Made by a program: the position numbers and the translations under genes. Shown here piece after piece: positions 9,214 through 17,081 of a stretch of 23,407 bases of DNA. Each line of letters begins with the position of its first letter. Positions within the stretch are counted from its first letter, which is position 1. The DNA is taken from contig DFBX01000119.1 in NCBI GenBank assembly GCA_002366795.1, positions 1-23,407 of the forward strand, given 5' to 3'. The stretch comes from Rhodobacteraceae bacterium UBA3069. Its GTDB lineage: Bacteria; Pseudomonadota; Alphaproteobacteria; Rhodobacterales; Rhodobacteraceae. Below the pieces are notes generated by a model, which did no database searches, was not told the origin of the DNA, and was given only the letters and a program-made list of their open reading frames with translations.

Positions 9214-9347
9214 TTTGTCCAAGGCGCAGTTGCACTAAACATGCCTGCATTCGGATCGTTGCGCGGTTGAATGAGCAATCTGCGCAACGGCCCTGTCCTC
9301 GACGCGCATGCCGCCGTGCATGAGAATAAATCAGAAGGTCACCCGTT

Positions 9348-11165
9348 TTGGAAAAGAAACACCAGTTCAACCTTGGTTTTGCGGGTATCGCCTTCTTGTT
9401 GCTGGCGGCATTCCAGTTCTGGCTGGGATTCCGCAGCACTGCCGTTCTCGAATACAGCCAGTTCATGGACTACCTGGAAACCGACAAGATCGCGGCCGTT
9501 GCTGTCACGGAAACTGCAATCCGGGGGCGTTTCAAAGAACCGATTGACGGAAAGTTCGATTTCACAACCGTGCGGGTCGATCCCGACTTTGCAGAGAAAC
9601 TTGAAGACTACGGGATCCCTTTCAGTGGCGCCCATGACCAGACATGGCTGACGACTTTGCTTTCCTGGGTGGTTCCGGTCATCTTCTTCGTGGGCATCTG
9701 GGCATTATTGATCCGCCGCTTCGCGGGGCAACAGGGCATGGGCGGGCTGGTGAATATCGGCAAGTCCAAGGCCAAGGTTTATGTCGAAAGGGACACCGGG
9801 GTTACCTTCGATGACGTTGCCGGCGTGGACGAGGCGAAGGCCGAGTTGCAAGAGGTCCTTTCGTTTCTGAACGACCGCCAACATTATGGCCGTTTGGGCG
9901 CGCATATCCCCAAGGGTATCTTGTTGGTCGGTCCCCCCGGCACCGGCAAGACCCTTCTGGCGCGGGCTATCGCCGGGGAGGCGAGCGTTCCGTTCTTCTC
10001 GATCTCGGGTTCGGAATTCGTCGAGATGTTCGTCGGGGTCGGTGCCGCGCGCGTGCGCGACCTCTTTGAACAGGCAAGAAAGGCCGCCCCGTGCATCATC
10101 TTCATCGATGAGCTTGATGCGCTTGGGCGGGCGCGGACCGGGGGCTCTGGTTTCAGCGGCAACGATGAGAAAGAGCAGACCTTGAACCAGCTTTTGTCCG
10201 AACTTGACGGGTTTGACCCGGCTTCGGGTATCGTTCTTCTGGCCGCGACAAACCGGCCCGAGATTCTTGATCCGGCTCTTTTGCGGGCGGGGCGGTTCGA
10301 CCGGCAGATCGTCGTGGACCGGCCAGAACGGGCAGGGCGCGCGCAAATCCTCAGGGTGCATATGCGCAAGGTCAAGGTCGCCGACACGGTCAACCCCGAT
10401 GACATCGCAGGGCTGACGACCGGCTTCACCGGGGCCGATCTGGCCAACCTTGTCAACGAGGCGGCGATCGTGGCGACACGCCGGGGGGGCGACAAGGTGT
10501 CGATGGACGATTTTACCGCTGCTTTCGAAAGGATCGTGGCCGGGACGGAACGCAAGACGCGGATCATGAACGACGACGAGCGGACGCGCGTGGCCCATCA
10601 CGAGATGGGGCATGCGCTGACCGCGGCCTCGTTGCGCAGCGCCGATCCGGTCACCAAGGTCACGATCATACCCCGTTCGGTGGGGGCGCTTGGCTACACG
10701 ATGCAACGCCCGACAGAGGACAGGTTCCTGATCACGCTGCCCGAGCTGAAGGACCGGATGGTCGTGCTGCTTGCGGGACGCGCCGCAGAGGAAATCGTTT
10801 TTGGCCAGATATCGACCGGTGCCTCGGACGATTTGGCGAAGGTCACCGATATCGCGCGGGAATGCGTGATCCGCTATGGCATGGACGACGAGATCGGCAA
10901 TGTGGTTCTGGAAGAAAAAGCATTGCGTTTTCTGGGGGGTACGCCTGCGGGTCAAATGCAAAGGGACTATTCCGAAAGCACCGCGCGCGAGGTTGATCTG
11001 GCCGTGCGCGCGCTTGTCGCCGAAGCGTATGAGCGTGCCAAGGCGATCTTGACGGAAAAACGCCAGACCCTTGAAGAGGGCGCATCCCTTTTGCTGCAAA
11101 AAGAGTCGCTGACGCCGGATGATTTTCCGCCTCTCAGGGGAAAGGCGCGCGCCAACACGCCCTAG
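9348..11165 (+). CDS. ftsH: FtsH-type ATP-dependent zinc metalloprotease
   Basis: A 605-residue membrane-anchored AAA+ protease. TM1 is near residues 8-28 and TM2 near 103-122, with a short periplasmic domain between. Walker A is GPPGTGKT (195-202), Walker B IIFIDELDA (250-258), and the second region of homology TNRPEILDPALLRAGRFDR (301-319). The zinc site is HEMGH (418-422), with a likely third ligand in TGASDDLAKVTD. It degrades misassembled membrane and regulatory proteins. The start is TTG with AGAAGGT about 9 nt upstream; no ATG suits better. The canonical HEAGH reads HEMGH, which keeps all zinc ligands. It is not beside tilS or folP, so it is probably an accessory paralogue of a stress island rather than the housekeeping copy. 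Confidence 0.93.
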   Translation: MEKKHQFNLGFAGIAFLLLAAFQFWLGFRSTAVLEYSQFMDYLETDKIAAVAVTETAIRGRFKEPIDGKFDFTTVRVDPDFAEKLEDYGIPFSGAHDQTWLTTLLSWVVPVIFFVGIWALLIRRFAGQQGMGGLVNIGKSKAKVYVERDTGVTFDDVAGVDEAKAELQEVLSFLNDRQHYGRLGAHIPKGILLVGPPGTGKTLLARAIAGEASVPFFSISGSEFVEMFVGVGAARVRDLFEQARKAAPCIIFIDELDALGRARTGGSGFSGNDEKEQTLNQLLSELDGFDPASGIVLLAATNRPEILDPALLRAGRFDRQIVVDRPERAGRAQILRVHMRKVKVADTVNPDDIAGLTTGFTGADLANLVNEAAIVATRRGGDKVSMDDFTAAFERIVAGTERKTRIMNDDERTRVAHHEMGHALTAASLRSADPVTKVTIIPRSVGALGYTMQRPTEDRFLITLPELKDRMVVLLAGRAAEEIVFGQISTGASDDLAKVTDIARECVIRYGMDDEIGNVVLEEKALRFLGGTPAGQMQRDYSESTAREVDLAVRALVAEAYERAKAILTEKRQTLEEGASLLLQKESLTPDDFPPLRGKARANTP

Positions 11166-11171
11166 CAGGGG

Positions 11172-11187
11172 GCCGGTGGCCACCGGC
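11172..11187. terminator. GC-rich palindrome between convergent ftsH and phaC
   Basis: GCCGGTGGCCACCGGC is a perfect 16-bp palindrome that starts 6 nt after the ftsH stop, in the spacer between converging genes. It has no T-run (ATCTTTC follows), so it may be only a weak or factor-assisted bidirectional terminator. Confidence 0.4.
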
Positions 11188-11277
11188 ATCTTTCATGCCG
11201 TGTTCGTGTGATGGTTGGTGCATTCGCCGCAGGGTGGACAGATGGTCGGGTACCCTCAAGCCTCAATCAGACCCGCG

Positions 11278-13119
11278 CTATTTCTGGAAAATGTAAGTCC
11301 CCGGAGCATCCGCAATAGCCGTGAAAGGCGTGTCGCTGCGCCCCATCGGCGGAGGAGAGACCCGTTTGGAAGAAGACCTGCGTGCCAGCCAGGCGGACCA
11401 TTCAGGCCACCACGATCCCTCCGTTGGCGTGTCTTGCCGAAGCCAGGTGTCGGGATCGACATAGTTGTCGCCTTCATGCCGTTCACCCTTGCGGAAATGA
11501 CGCCGCGGATGGCCCGGTTCGCTTAGAATGCCGCCATTGTGGCCGCCCTTTGTCAGCACGAAGGTCAGGTCGCTGTCTGTGAACAGGCGGATCTTGTAGA
11601 CTGATCGCCAAGGCGCAATGTGGTCGTCTTCGGTGCCCACGACGAAAAACGGGCAGGTGATGTCCTTCAATGCGATGACCTTGCCTTCGACCGCGAAACG
11701 ACCGGCCGTCAGGCGGTTTTCCAGGAACAGGCCACGCAGATATTCACCGTGCATCTTGGCCGGCATTCTGGTCGTGTCGTTGTTCCAGACGGTCAGGTCG
11801 CTGGGAAGATCCTGCTTGCCCAGAAAATACCGGCGCACGGCCCGGGCATAAATCAGGTCTTCGGCGCGGATCGACGCAAAGGTGCGCGACATCTGCGGGC
11901 GGTCCAGATAGCCCTGTGCCCACATCATGTCTTCCAGAAACGCGACCTGGCTTTCATCGAGGAACTGCAATAGCTCTCCCGCCTCGGAAAAATCGACCTG
12001 CGCCGCGAAAAGCGATACCGAGGCCAACCGGTCGTCGCCATCGCGCGCCATCGTCGCCGCGGCGATGCTCAGGATCGTGCCGCCCAGGCAGTATCCCGTT
12101 GCGTGGACCTTTTGGTCGGGAACGATGACCGATACCGCGTCGATCGCCGCCATCACGCCGCGTTTGCGATAGTCTTCCAGCGACAGATGTGCCTGATCGA
12201 CCGTCGGGTTGCGCCAGGATATGGCGAAAACGGTAAACCCTTCGGAGACAAGAAACCGTATCATCGAGTTGCGCGGAGACAGGTCGAGAATATAATATTT
12301 CATGATCCATGCCGGCACGATCAGGATCGGTTCGGCATGCACCTTGTCGGTCGTGGGCGCATATTGGATCAGTTCGAACAACTCGTTCCGGTAAACCACT
12401 TTCCCCGGCGTACATGCGATGTCCTGGCCAATGCGGAACCCTTCCGGCGCGTCCTGTGCGGCCTGTGTCCATGTTCGCATCAAGTCGTCGATAAAGTGTT
12501 CGGTCCCTTCGATGATATTGACGCCCCGTTGTTTCAGCGTCTCGTTGATGATTTCAGGGTTCGTCGTCGGGAAATTGGATGGCGAAACCAGATCAAGCGC
12601 CTGACGCAACATGAAGCGGACACGGTCCGAATCCGGCTGGCTTAGTCCGCGCACGGCATCCGAGGCGTGATCCCACCAGTCCTGGTTCGCAAGGAAGGAC
12701 TGCTTCCAGAATGCAAAGGGCATCTTAGACCAGGCCTCGTTCTTGAAGCGGTGGTCGGTCTTCTTGGGCGAGAAGGGCGGATCGGGCTGGTGGCCCATTG
12801 CCGAATTCGCCGCGAAATCCGCAAGCTTGACCATGTTGCGCGCTGCCAGCTCGGCCAGTTCGATCTGGCGACCCGGTGCGCGGCCCAAGTGCAAGGCCCA
12901 GTCCGACCACGCCTGAAAAACAGAGTAGGGCGACACCCCATCCGAATATCGCGCGACGATGGCGCGCGCCATCTTGTCCAGATTCTGATAGGGATGCGCG
13001 TCGGCACGGTGCGCAGAATCCGGCGACGGCGCGGGCACTTGTGCGGCCGGTCTTGTTGGCTGATCTGCCTGATGCACCAAGCGCGGGGCCGTTTGTGAGG
13101 TCGTCTTTCGCTTTGCCAT
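11278..13119 (-). CDS. phaC: Class I polyhydroxyalkanoate synthase
   Basis: Polymerises (R)-3-hydroxyacyl-CoA, mainly 3-hydroxybutyryl-CoA, into PHA granules. The product is about 613 residues, typical of class I PhaC. The N-terminal 45 residues are low-complexity (Pro/Ala/Gln), followed by the PhaC N-domain (FFxFW-like region KMPFAFWKQSFLANQDWW). The lipase-like box is GYCLGG with the catalytic Cys near 344, then Asp in GTEDDHIAPW (about 499) and His in GGHNGG (about 527). All three catalytic residues are present. ATG 13119 is preferred over the TTG at 13131, although no clear ribosome binding site precedes either. phaA, phaB, phasin and phaR are not in the window. An FNR-like box is 38 bp upstream. 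Confidence 0.93.
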   Translation of the reverse strand: MAKRKTTSQTAPRLVHQADQPTRPAAQVPAPSPDSAHRADAHPYQNLDKMARAIVARYSDGVSPYSVFQAWSDWALHLGRAPGRQIELAELAARNMVKLADFAANSAMGHQPDPPFSPKKTDHRFKNEAWSKMPFAFWKQSFLANQDWWDHASDAVRGLSQPDSDRVRFMLRQALDLVSPSNFPTTNPEIINETLKQRGVNIIEGTEHFIDDLMRTWTQAAQDAPEGFRIGQDIACTPGKVVYRNELFELIQYAPTTDKVHAEPILIVPAWIMKYYILDLSPRNSMIRFLVSEGFTVFAISWRNPTVDQAHLSLEDYRKRGVMAAIDAVSVIVPDQKVHATGYCLGGTILSIAAATMARDGDDRLASVSLFAAQVDFSEAGELLQFLDESQVAFLEDMMWAQGYLDRPQMSRTFASIRAEDLIYARAVRRYFLGKQDLPSDLTVWNNDTTRMPAKMHGEYLRGLFLENRLTAGRFAVEGKVIALKDITCPFFVVGTEDDHIAPWRSVYKIRLFTDSDLTFVLTKGGHNGGILSEPGHPRRHFRKGERHEGDNYVDPDTWLRQDTPTEGSWWPEWSAWLARRSSSKRVSPPPMGRSDTPFTAIADAPGTYIFQK

Positions 13120-13156
13120 GATGCAATTCAATCTATCACAAGCATTGGCCGCACGA

Positions 13157-13170
13157 TTGATTCAAATCAT
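13157..13170. promoter_or_regulatory. FNR-like box upstream of phaC
   Basis: TTGATTCAAATCAT on the plus strand matches the FNR palindrome at 9 of its 10 specified bases. It ends 38 bp upstream of the phaC ATG. An activating site centred at -41.5 would put the transcription start almost at the ATG, so the leader would be very short, or the site may repress. Confidence 0.45.
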
Positions 13171-13233
13171 CTTGGCGGAAACCCGCGGCGCCGCGGGTCA
13201 CGCCACAGTGGCGGCAAATGGAAAGCATTGAAA

Positions 13234-13461
13234 TCAGGCTTCTCTGATCCAGAAACTTTCTTCGATCAGGTCACCGACATCCAAGCGCCGATGAGAGAAA
13301 ACCCGTTTGCGCTGATGCGTGTCCACGTTTTCGATGTCGTAGATGTATTCTTGAGGGGTTTCGCTGTTCGCAAGATCGACACCCTGTTCCACGGCCGCTT
13401 CGGCGCCCCAAGTCAGGATGTTCTCGCTGTGTTTGGCCGTTACCTTCCAATTTGCTGACAT
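13234..13461 (-). CDS. Small hypothetical protein
   Basis: A 75-residue soluble protein (starts MSANWKVTAKHSENILTWGA, ends LIEESFWIREA), acidic in the middle (YDIENVDTH), with no membrane segment. The start is well supported: AGAAGGAGG lies 5 nt before the ATG. It is on the same strand as phaC, which begins 115 bp downstream, so it might be co-transcribed, though an FNR-like box between them suggests phaC has its own promoter. I recognise no family. The strong ribosome binding site and clean frame make it a believable gene. Confidence 0.62.
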   Translation of the reverse strand: MSANWKVTAKHSENILTWGAEAAVEQGVDLANSETPQEYIYDIENVDTHQRKRVFSHRRLDVGDLIEESFWIREA

Positions 13462-13510
13462 TGCAGCCTCCTTCTGGCTAAAATCCCGCGCGTTTTCTCA
13501 TGCTGACATC

Positions 13511-13528
13511 AGAAAAGCCCGCTTTTCT
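13511..13528. repeat. Palindrome AGAAAAGC-CC-GCTTTTCT
   Basis: Perfect 8-bp arms around a CC centre, about 50 bp upstream of the small gene's start and far from any gene end. The position fits an operator better than a terminator, although a hairpin of this shape could also act as a weak one. Confidence 0.45.
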
Positions 13529-13673
13529 ACATATTCGGCTGATCGCTCGACCCTGCCGTTCTGTTGCCTGTAATGCCTCGGATTGCATCTGCGGACGTTG
13601 AGAAAAGTCAGGAACGGAGGGGCGACAGTTTCGCCCCGGCTGGCATTTGTCCGGATTTGCGGCTTTGCCGAGA

Positions 13674-13704
13674 TGCCTGATCGTTATGCCTGATCGTTAT
13701 GCCT
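13674..13704. repeat. 13-bp direct tandem repeat
   Basis: TGCCTGATCGTTA occurs twice in tandem, followed by the first five bases of a third copy (TGCCT). It lies in the non-coding spacer upstream of the efflux operon. The copies are identical, so it is either recent slippage or a regulator-binding array. Confidence 0.6.
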
Positions 13705-13967
13705 AGATCGGCCGGGGCATCGTTTTCCTTTCGGGATATTTCACCGCCAACCGCGCATGGCGCCCAACTGCAAAAACCGTTCAGACAGGTCTGCCGCGCT
13801 TGATTTACCAAAAAGTGATGCCCCGGATCTCCGTGTTAGGAAGGGCGCAGGCTGGAAGGGCCATGGGCGCGCGCCTGCCACCGGGCACGCGTGTCCTGAT
13901 CTGGATTGACAAGTGGACACGGTCGCCTTGCAAATGCACCCTGTGCCAGTTCGGGAAGGAGCCGCAG

Positions 13968-14918
13968 ATGAATATTCTTTGCAGCCTGCCCCTGATCGCA
14001 AGCCTGCTGGCAGAGTGCGGCCCGCCACCGCCTTTTGCGACCGGCTATGTCGAGGGGGAATATACGCTTGTCGCCCCTGTCGAGATCGCTCAGATCAAGA
14101 CGCTTCATGTCAGGCGTGGTGATCGGCTGGCCGCAGGCGCGGTGCTAGCCGAGATGGAGCGCCAGAGCGTTGAAATCGCCCTGGCCGAGGCGAATGCCAA
14201 CCTGGCAGAGGCGCGCAGCCAACTTGCCGACCTTCTGGAAGGTGCGCGACCGGAAGAAATTGAAGTCATCCAGGCCAATCTTGCGTCGGCGCGATTGCAG
14301 GCAGAAGAAGCAGAACGCGTCCTTGAGCGCGACGCCAAGCTGTCTGCGCGCGGTGTCGTGACGGATGCGCAGCTTGACGATACCGAAACCGCAGCCGAGG
14401 TCGCGAAGGCGCGGGTGGCCCAGATCACCGCGGAACTGGCCGTTGCCCGCCCGCCAGCGCGGCCACAGGCGATTGCCCGTGCCGAGGCTGCTATTGCCGC
14501 CGCAGAGGCGGCGCGGGACATGGTGCGCTGGCGGCTGGATCAAACCAGCCTTTCCCTGCCCGAACCGGTAACTGTCGTCGATATCATCCGCCATGAGGGC
14601 GAGATCGCCGGGCCGTCGGCGCCGGTCATGTCTGTCCTGCCGGATGGTGCGGTGAAACTGCGTCTTTATGTGCCCGAAAACAGCTTTCGGGCGATCGCGG
14701 TGGGCGATCTGTTGCAGGTCGGGTGCGATGGCTGCGCCGCAGATACGACCGCGCGTATCAGCTATATCTCGGACGAGCCCGAGTTCACCCCGCCCGTGAT
14801 CTATTCCCTCGAAAGCCGTCAGAAACTGGTCTACCTGATCGAGGCGCGGCCTGATGGTGCGCATTTTCTGAAGCCCGGACAGATCGTTGATGTGGCCCTG
14901 CCGGGGGCAACGGAATGA
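13968..14918 (+). CDS. HlyD-type membrane-fusion (periplasmic adaptor) protein
   Basis: A 316-residue adaptor of an ABC efflux system. The N-terminal signal-like segment (NILCSLPLIASLLAEC) is followed by a lipoyl half-motif (YTLVAPVEIAQIKTLHVRRG), a long Ala/Glu-rich coiled-coil hairpin (about residues 65-175: ALAEANANLAEARSQLADLL and onward), the second lipoyl half and a beta-barrel domain. The start at ATG 13968 is fixed by AAGGAG about 6 nt upstream; a longer frame back to 13800 adds non-homologous sequence. The Cys at the signal end suggests a lipoprotein, but the -1 residue is Glu, unlike a normal lipobox. The gene overlaps the ATPase gene by 4 nt (ATGA), giving an MFP-ATPase-permease operon of the YbhG/YbhF/YbhS type. 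Confidence 0.85.
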   Translation: MNILCSLPLIASLLAECGPPPPFATGYVEGEYTLVAPVEIAQIKTLHVRRGDRLAAGAVLAEMERQSVEIALAEANANLAEARSQLADLLEGARPEEIEVIQANLASARLQAEEAERVLERDAKLSARGVVTDAQLDDTETAAEVAKARVAQITAELAVARPPARPQAIARAEAAIAAAEAARDMVRWRLDQTSLSLPEPVTVVDIIRHEGEIAGPSAPVMSVLPDGAVKLRLYVPENSFRAIAVGDLLQVGCDGCAADTTARISYISDEPEFTPPVIYSLESRQKLVYLIEARPDGAHFLKPGQIVDVALPGATE

Positions 14919-15838
14919 CGGCCGATGCGATCACCGTTCGCGACCTGACGAAACGGTTTGGCGAAAAGACAGTCGTAAATGGCGTCAGCCTGTCGGTTCG
15001 CAAGGGCGAGATCATGGGCTTTCTGGGTCCAAACGGGTCAGGCAAGACCACGATGATCCGGATGATGTGCGGCCTGCTGGAACCGAACGGGGGCGAAGGA
15101 TACGTGCTGGGGCATGATATTCGCCGCGAGCGCCGGGCCATCAAGCGCAAGGTCGGTTACATGACGCAGCGGTTTTCATTCTACAAAGACCCGACAATCG
15201 CCGAGAACCTGAATTTTGTTGCCGGGCTGTATGGCCTGCCGGGCGCGCGGCATGTCGTGCGGAACACCATAGAGGATCTTGGGCTTGCCAGCCGAAAGGA
15301 CCAGCTTGCCGGCGAGCTTTCCGGCGGATGGAAACAGCGGCTGGCGCTGGCGGCATGTATCATGCACAAGCCCGAATTGCTGATGCTTGACGAACCGATG
15401 GCGGGTGTCGATCCCAAGGCGCGGCGGGATTTCTGGGATGAAATCCACGCGCTGGCCGAAAATGGGCTGACGGTGCTTGTCTCGACCCACTACATGGACG
15501 AGGCCGAAAGGTGCCACCGGATCGCCTATATCTCTTACGGGAATCTTATCGCGAAAGGCACCGTGCCTGAGGTCATGCAAGATGCCGGGCTGACGACGAT
15601 GGTCGTTACCGGAAAAGGCACGGCGCGTGCGGCCCGCGCGCTGGTCGGGGCCGATGGCGTGGACCAGATCGCGCATTTCGGCGCAAAGCTCCATGTCGCC
15701 GGGGCGGATGCCGCGGCGCTGTCTGCAAGCGTGGCACGTATAGCGCAAGAAACGGGCTGCACCGCGGCCCCTGCGGACACCAGCCTTGAATACGTGTTCA
15801 TCCAGTTCATGCATACCGCACGGGACAACATGCAATGA
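14915..15838 (+). CDS. ABC transporter ATP-binding protein
   Basis: A 307-residue ATPase with one nucleotide-binding domain: Walker A GPNGSGKT (38-45), Q-loop Gln 85, signature LSGGW (135-139, Trp where Gln is canonical), Walker B LLMLDE (155-160), and H-loop STHYMDE (His 192). A C-terminal regulatory tail ends in the typical LEYVFIQFM. It is of the DrrA/CcmA-like class that powers ABC-2 exporters. Four-nucleotide overlaps with both neighbours indicate one translationally coupled operon. Substrate unknown; relatives export drugs or amphiphiles. Confidence 0.9.
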   Translation: MTADAITVRDLTKRFGEKTVVNGVSLSVRKGEIMGFLGPNGSGKTTMIRMMCGLLEPNGGEGYVLGHDIRRERRAIKRKVGYMTQRFSFYKDPTIAENLNFVAGLYGLPGARHVVRNTIEDLGLASRKDQLAGELSGGWKQRLALAACIMHKPELLMLDEPMAGVDPKARRDFWDEIHALAENGLTVLVSTHYMDEAERCHRIAYISYGNLIAKGTVPEVMQDAGLTTMVVTGKGTARAARALVGADGVDQIAHFGAKLHVAGADAAALSASVARIAQETGCTAAPADTSLEYVFIQFMHTARDNMQ

Positions 15839-16962
15839 ACCGCTTCTTCTCGATCACGCGGCTGGTGGCCTTGTTGGCTAAGGAAACCATCCAGATGCGC
15901 CGGGACCGGGTCACCTTTGCCATGATGATCGGTGTGCCGCTGGTGCAGCTGATGTTGCTCGGTTTTGCCATCAATACAGACCCCAAGGAACTGCCCGCCG
16001 CGCTGGTGGCCCCGACGCAGGACCGCTTTACCCGCGCGATGGTCAGCGCGCTTGAATTGACCGGCTACTACCGATTTATTGTGCCCTCGGCGTCTGCGGC
16101 CGAAGCGGAACAGATGATTGCACGCGGCGACATGGCCTTTGTGGTTACCGTGCCTTCGGACTTCGGTCGGCGGATCGAGCGGAATGATCGTGCAACGATC
16201 CTGATCCAGGCCGATGCGACGGACCCGTCTGTTGCATCGGGCGCGATTTCCACCTTGTCCACGGTGGCCAGGTCGGCATTGCTGCGCGAAATCGGCGGTC
16301 ATTCATCGGGAAAGGCCGCACCGGTCGAGATCGTTATTCACCGCCTTTACAATCCCGAGGCCGTGACCCAGTTCAACATTGTTCCCGGCCTGCTTGGCAT
16401 CATCCTGCAACTGACAATGGTGATGATGACGGCGATGGCGCTGACCCGCGAGACCGAGCGCGGCACGATGGAAAACCTTCTGTCCATGCCCGCGACGCCG
16501 TTGGAAATCATGCTGGGCAAGGTCATTCCTTATCTTGGGGTCGGTGCGGTTCAGGTCGTCGTGGTATTGGCATCCGCCAAGCTGATGTTCGATGTGCCTT
16601 TTGACGGTGCGCTGTGGCTGGTCCTGGCGGGCATTTTCGTCTTCGTGCTTGTGCTGGTGATTCTTGGTTATCTCATATCGACGGTTTCGCGCACGCAGAT
16701 GCAGGCGATGCAGCTGACCTTTTTCTTTTTCCTGCCATCGCTGATGCTGTCGGGTTTCATGTTCCCGTATCGCGGCATGCCGCCATGGGCCCAATACTTG
16801 GGAGCGGTATTTCCGCTGACCTACTTCCTTCGCCTGATAGGGTCGGTCATGCTGAAGGGGGCCGATTTGCAAACCGTTGCGGGATCTTATACCGCCCTTG
16901 GTAGTTTCGTTCTGATTTTGTCGGCGGCGGCCCTTCTGCGTTTTCGCCGCACACTGGATTGA
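15835..16962 (+). CDS. ABC-2 type transporter permease
   Basis: A 375-residue membrane subunit. The first helix is at about residues 27-45 (TFAMMIGVPLVQLMLLGFAI), followed by a large extracytoplasmic domain (about 50-175). A cluster of five helices starts at VPGLLGIILQLTMVMMTAMA. The ABC-2 signature ERGTMENLLSMPATPLEIML is intact, and SGFMFPYRGMPPWAQYLGAV precedes the last helices. It forms the pore with the upstream ATPase, and the HlyD-like protein spans the periplasm. There is only one permease gene, so the complex is probably a homodimer. The start overlaps the ATPase stop (ATGA). Confidence 0.9.
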   Translation: MNRFFSITRLVALLAKETIQMRRDRVTFAMMIGVPLVQLMLLGFAINTDPKELPAALVAPTQDRFTRAMVSALELTGYYRFIVPSASAAEAEQMIARGDMAFVVTVPSDFGRRIERNDRATILIQADATDPSVASGAISTLSTVARSALLREIGGHSSGKAAPVEIVIHRLYNPEAVTQFNIVPGLLGIILQLTMVMMTAMALTRETERGTMENLLSMPATPLEIMLGKVIPYLGVGAVQVVVVLASAKLMFDVPFDGALWLVLAGIFVFVLVLVILGYLISTVSRTQMQAMQLTFFFFLPSLMLSGFMFPYRGMPPWAQYLGAVFPLTYFLRLIGSVMLKGADLQTVAGSYTALGSFVLILSAAALLRFRRTLD

Positions 16963-17081
16963 GGCATTGATAGCCAGACGCCCCATGGCAATGCCGCGGC
17001 GCAGTGCCTGTCGATTTTCGCGCTGATCCGGCATAGCCTTCAGCATTGATAAGAAGCATTCAACAACAGGAGCCTGCCTTG

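Larger units (their letters stand above)
13462..13967. other. Intergenic region, 506 bp, with repeats
   Basis: The divergent spacer between the small gene at 13234-13461 and the efflux operon. It contains an 18-bp palindrome (13511-13528), a short tandem repeat (13674-13704) and a possible -35 hexamer TTGACA at 13906-13911 with only a poor -10 match 17 bp on (around TTGCAA). The membrane-fusion frame is open back to 13800, but that stretch shows no family resemblance. No gene or RNA is recognised. Confidence 0.5.

Noticed and set aside
9705..11189. 494-codon minus-strand frame over ftsH
   Set aside because: Antisense shadow caused by high-GC codon bias; the plus strand encodes a full FtsH with all motifs.
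13800..13967. N-terminal extension of the HlyD-like protein
   Set aside because: The sequence is not family-like, and a strong AAGGAG ribosome binding site supports ATG 13968.
16963..16995. Inverted repeat GGCATTG/CAATGCC after the ABC-2 permease
   Set aside because: The loop is about 19 nt and no T-run follows, so it is not convincing as a terminator.
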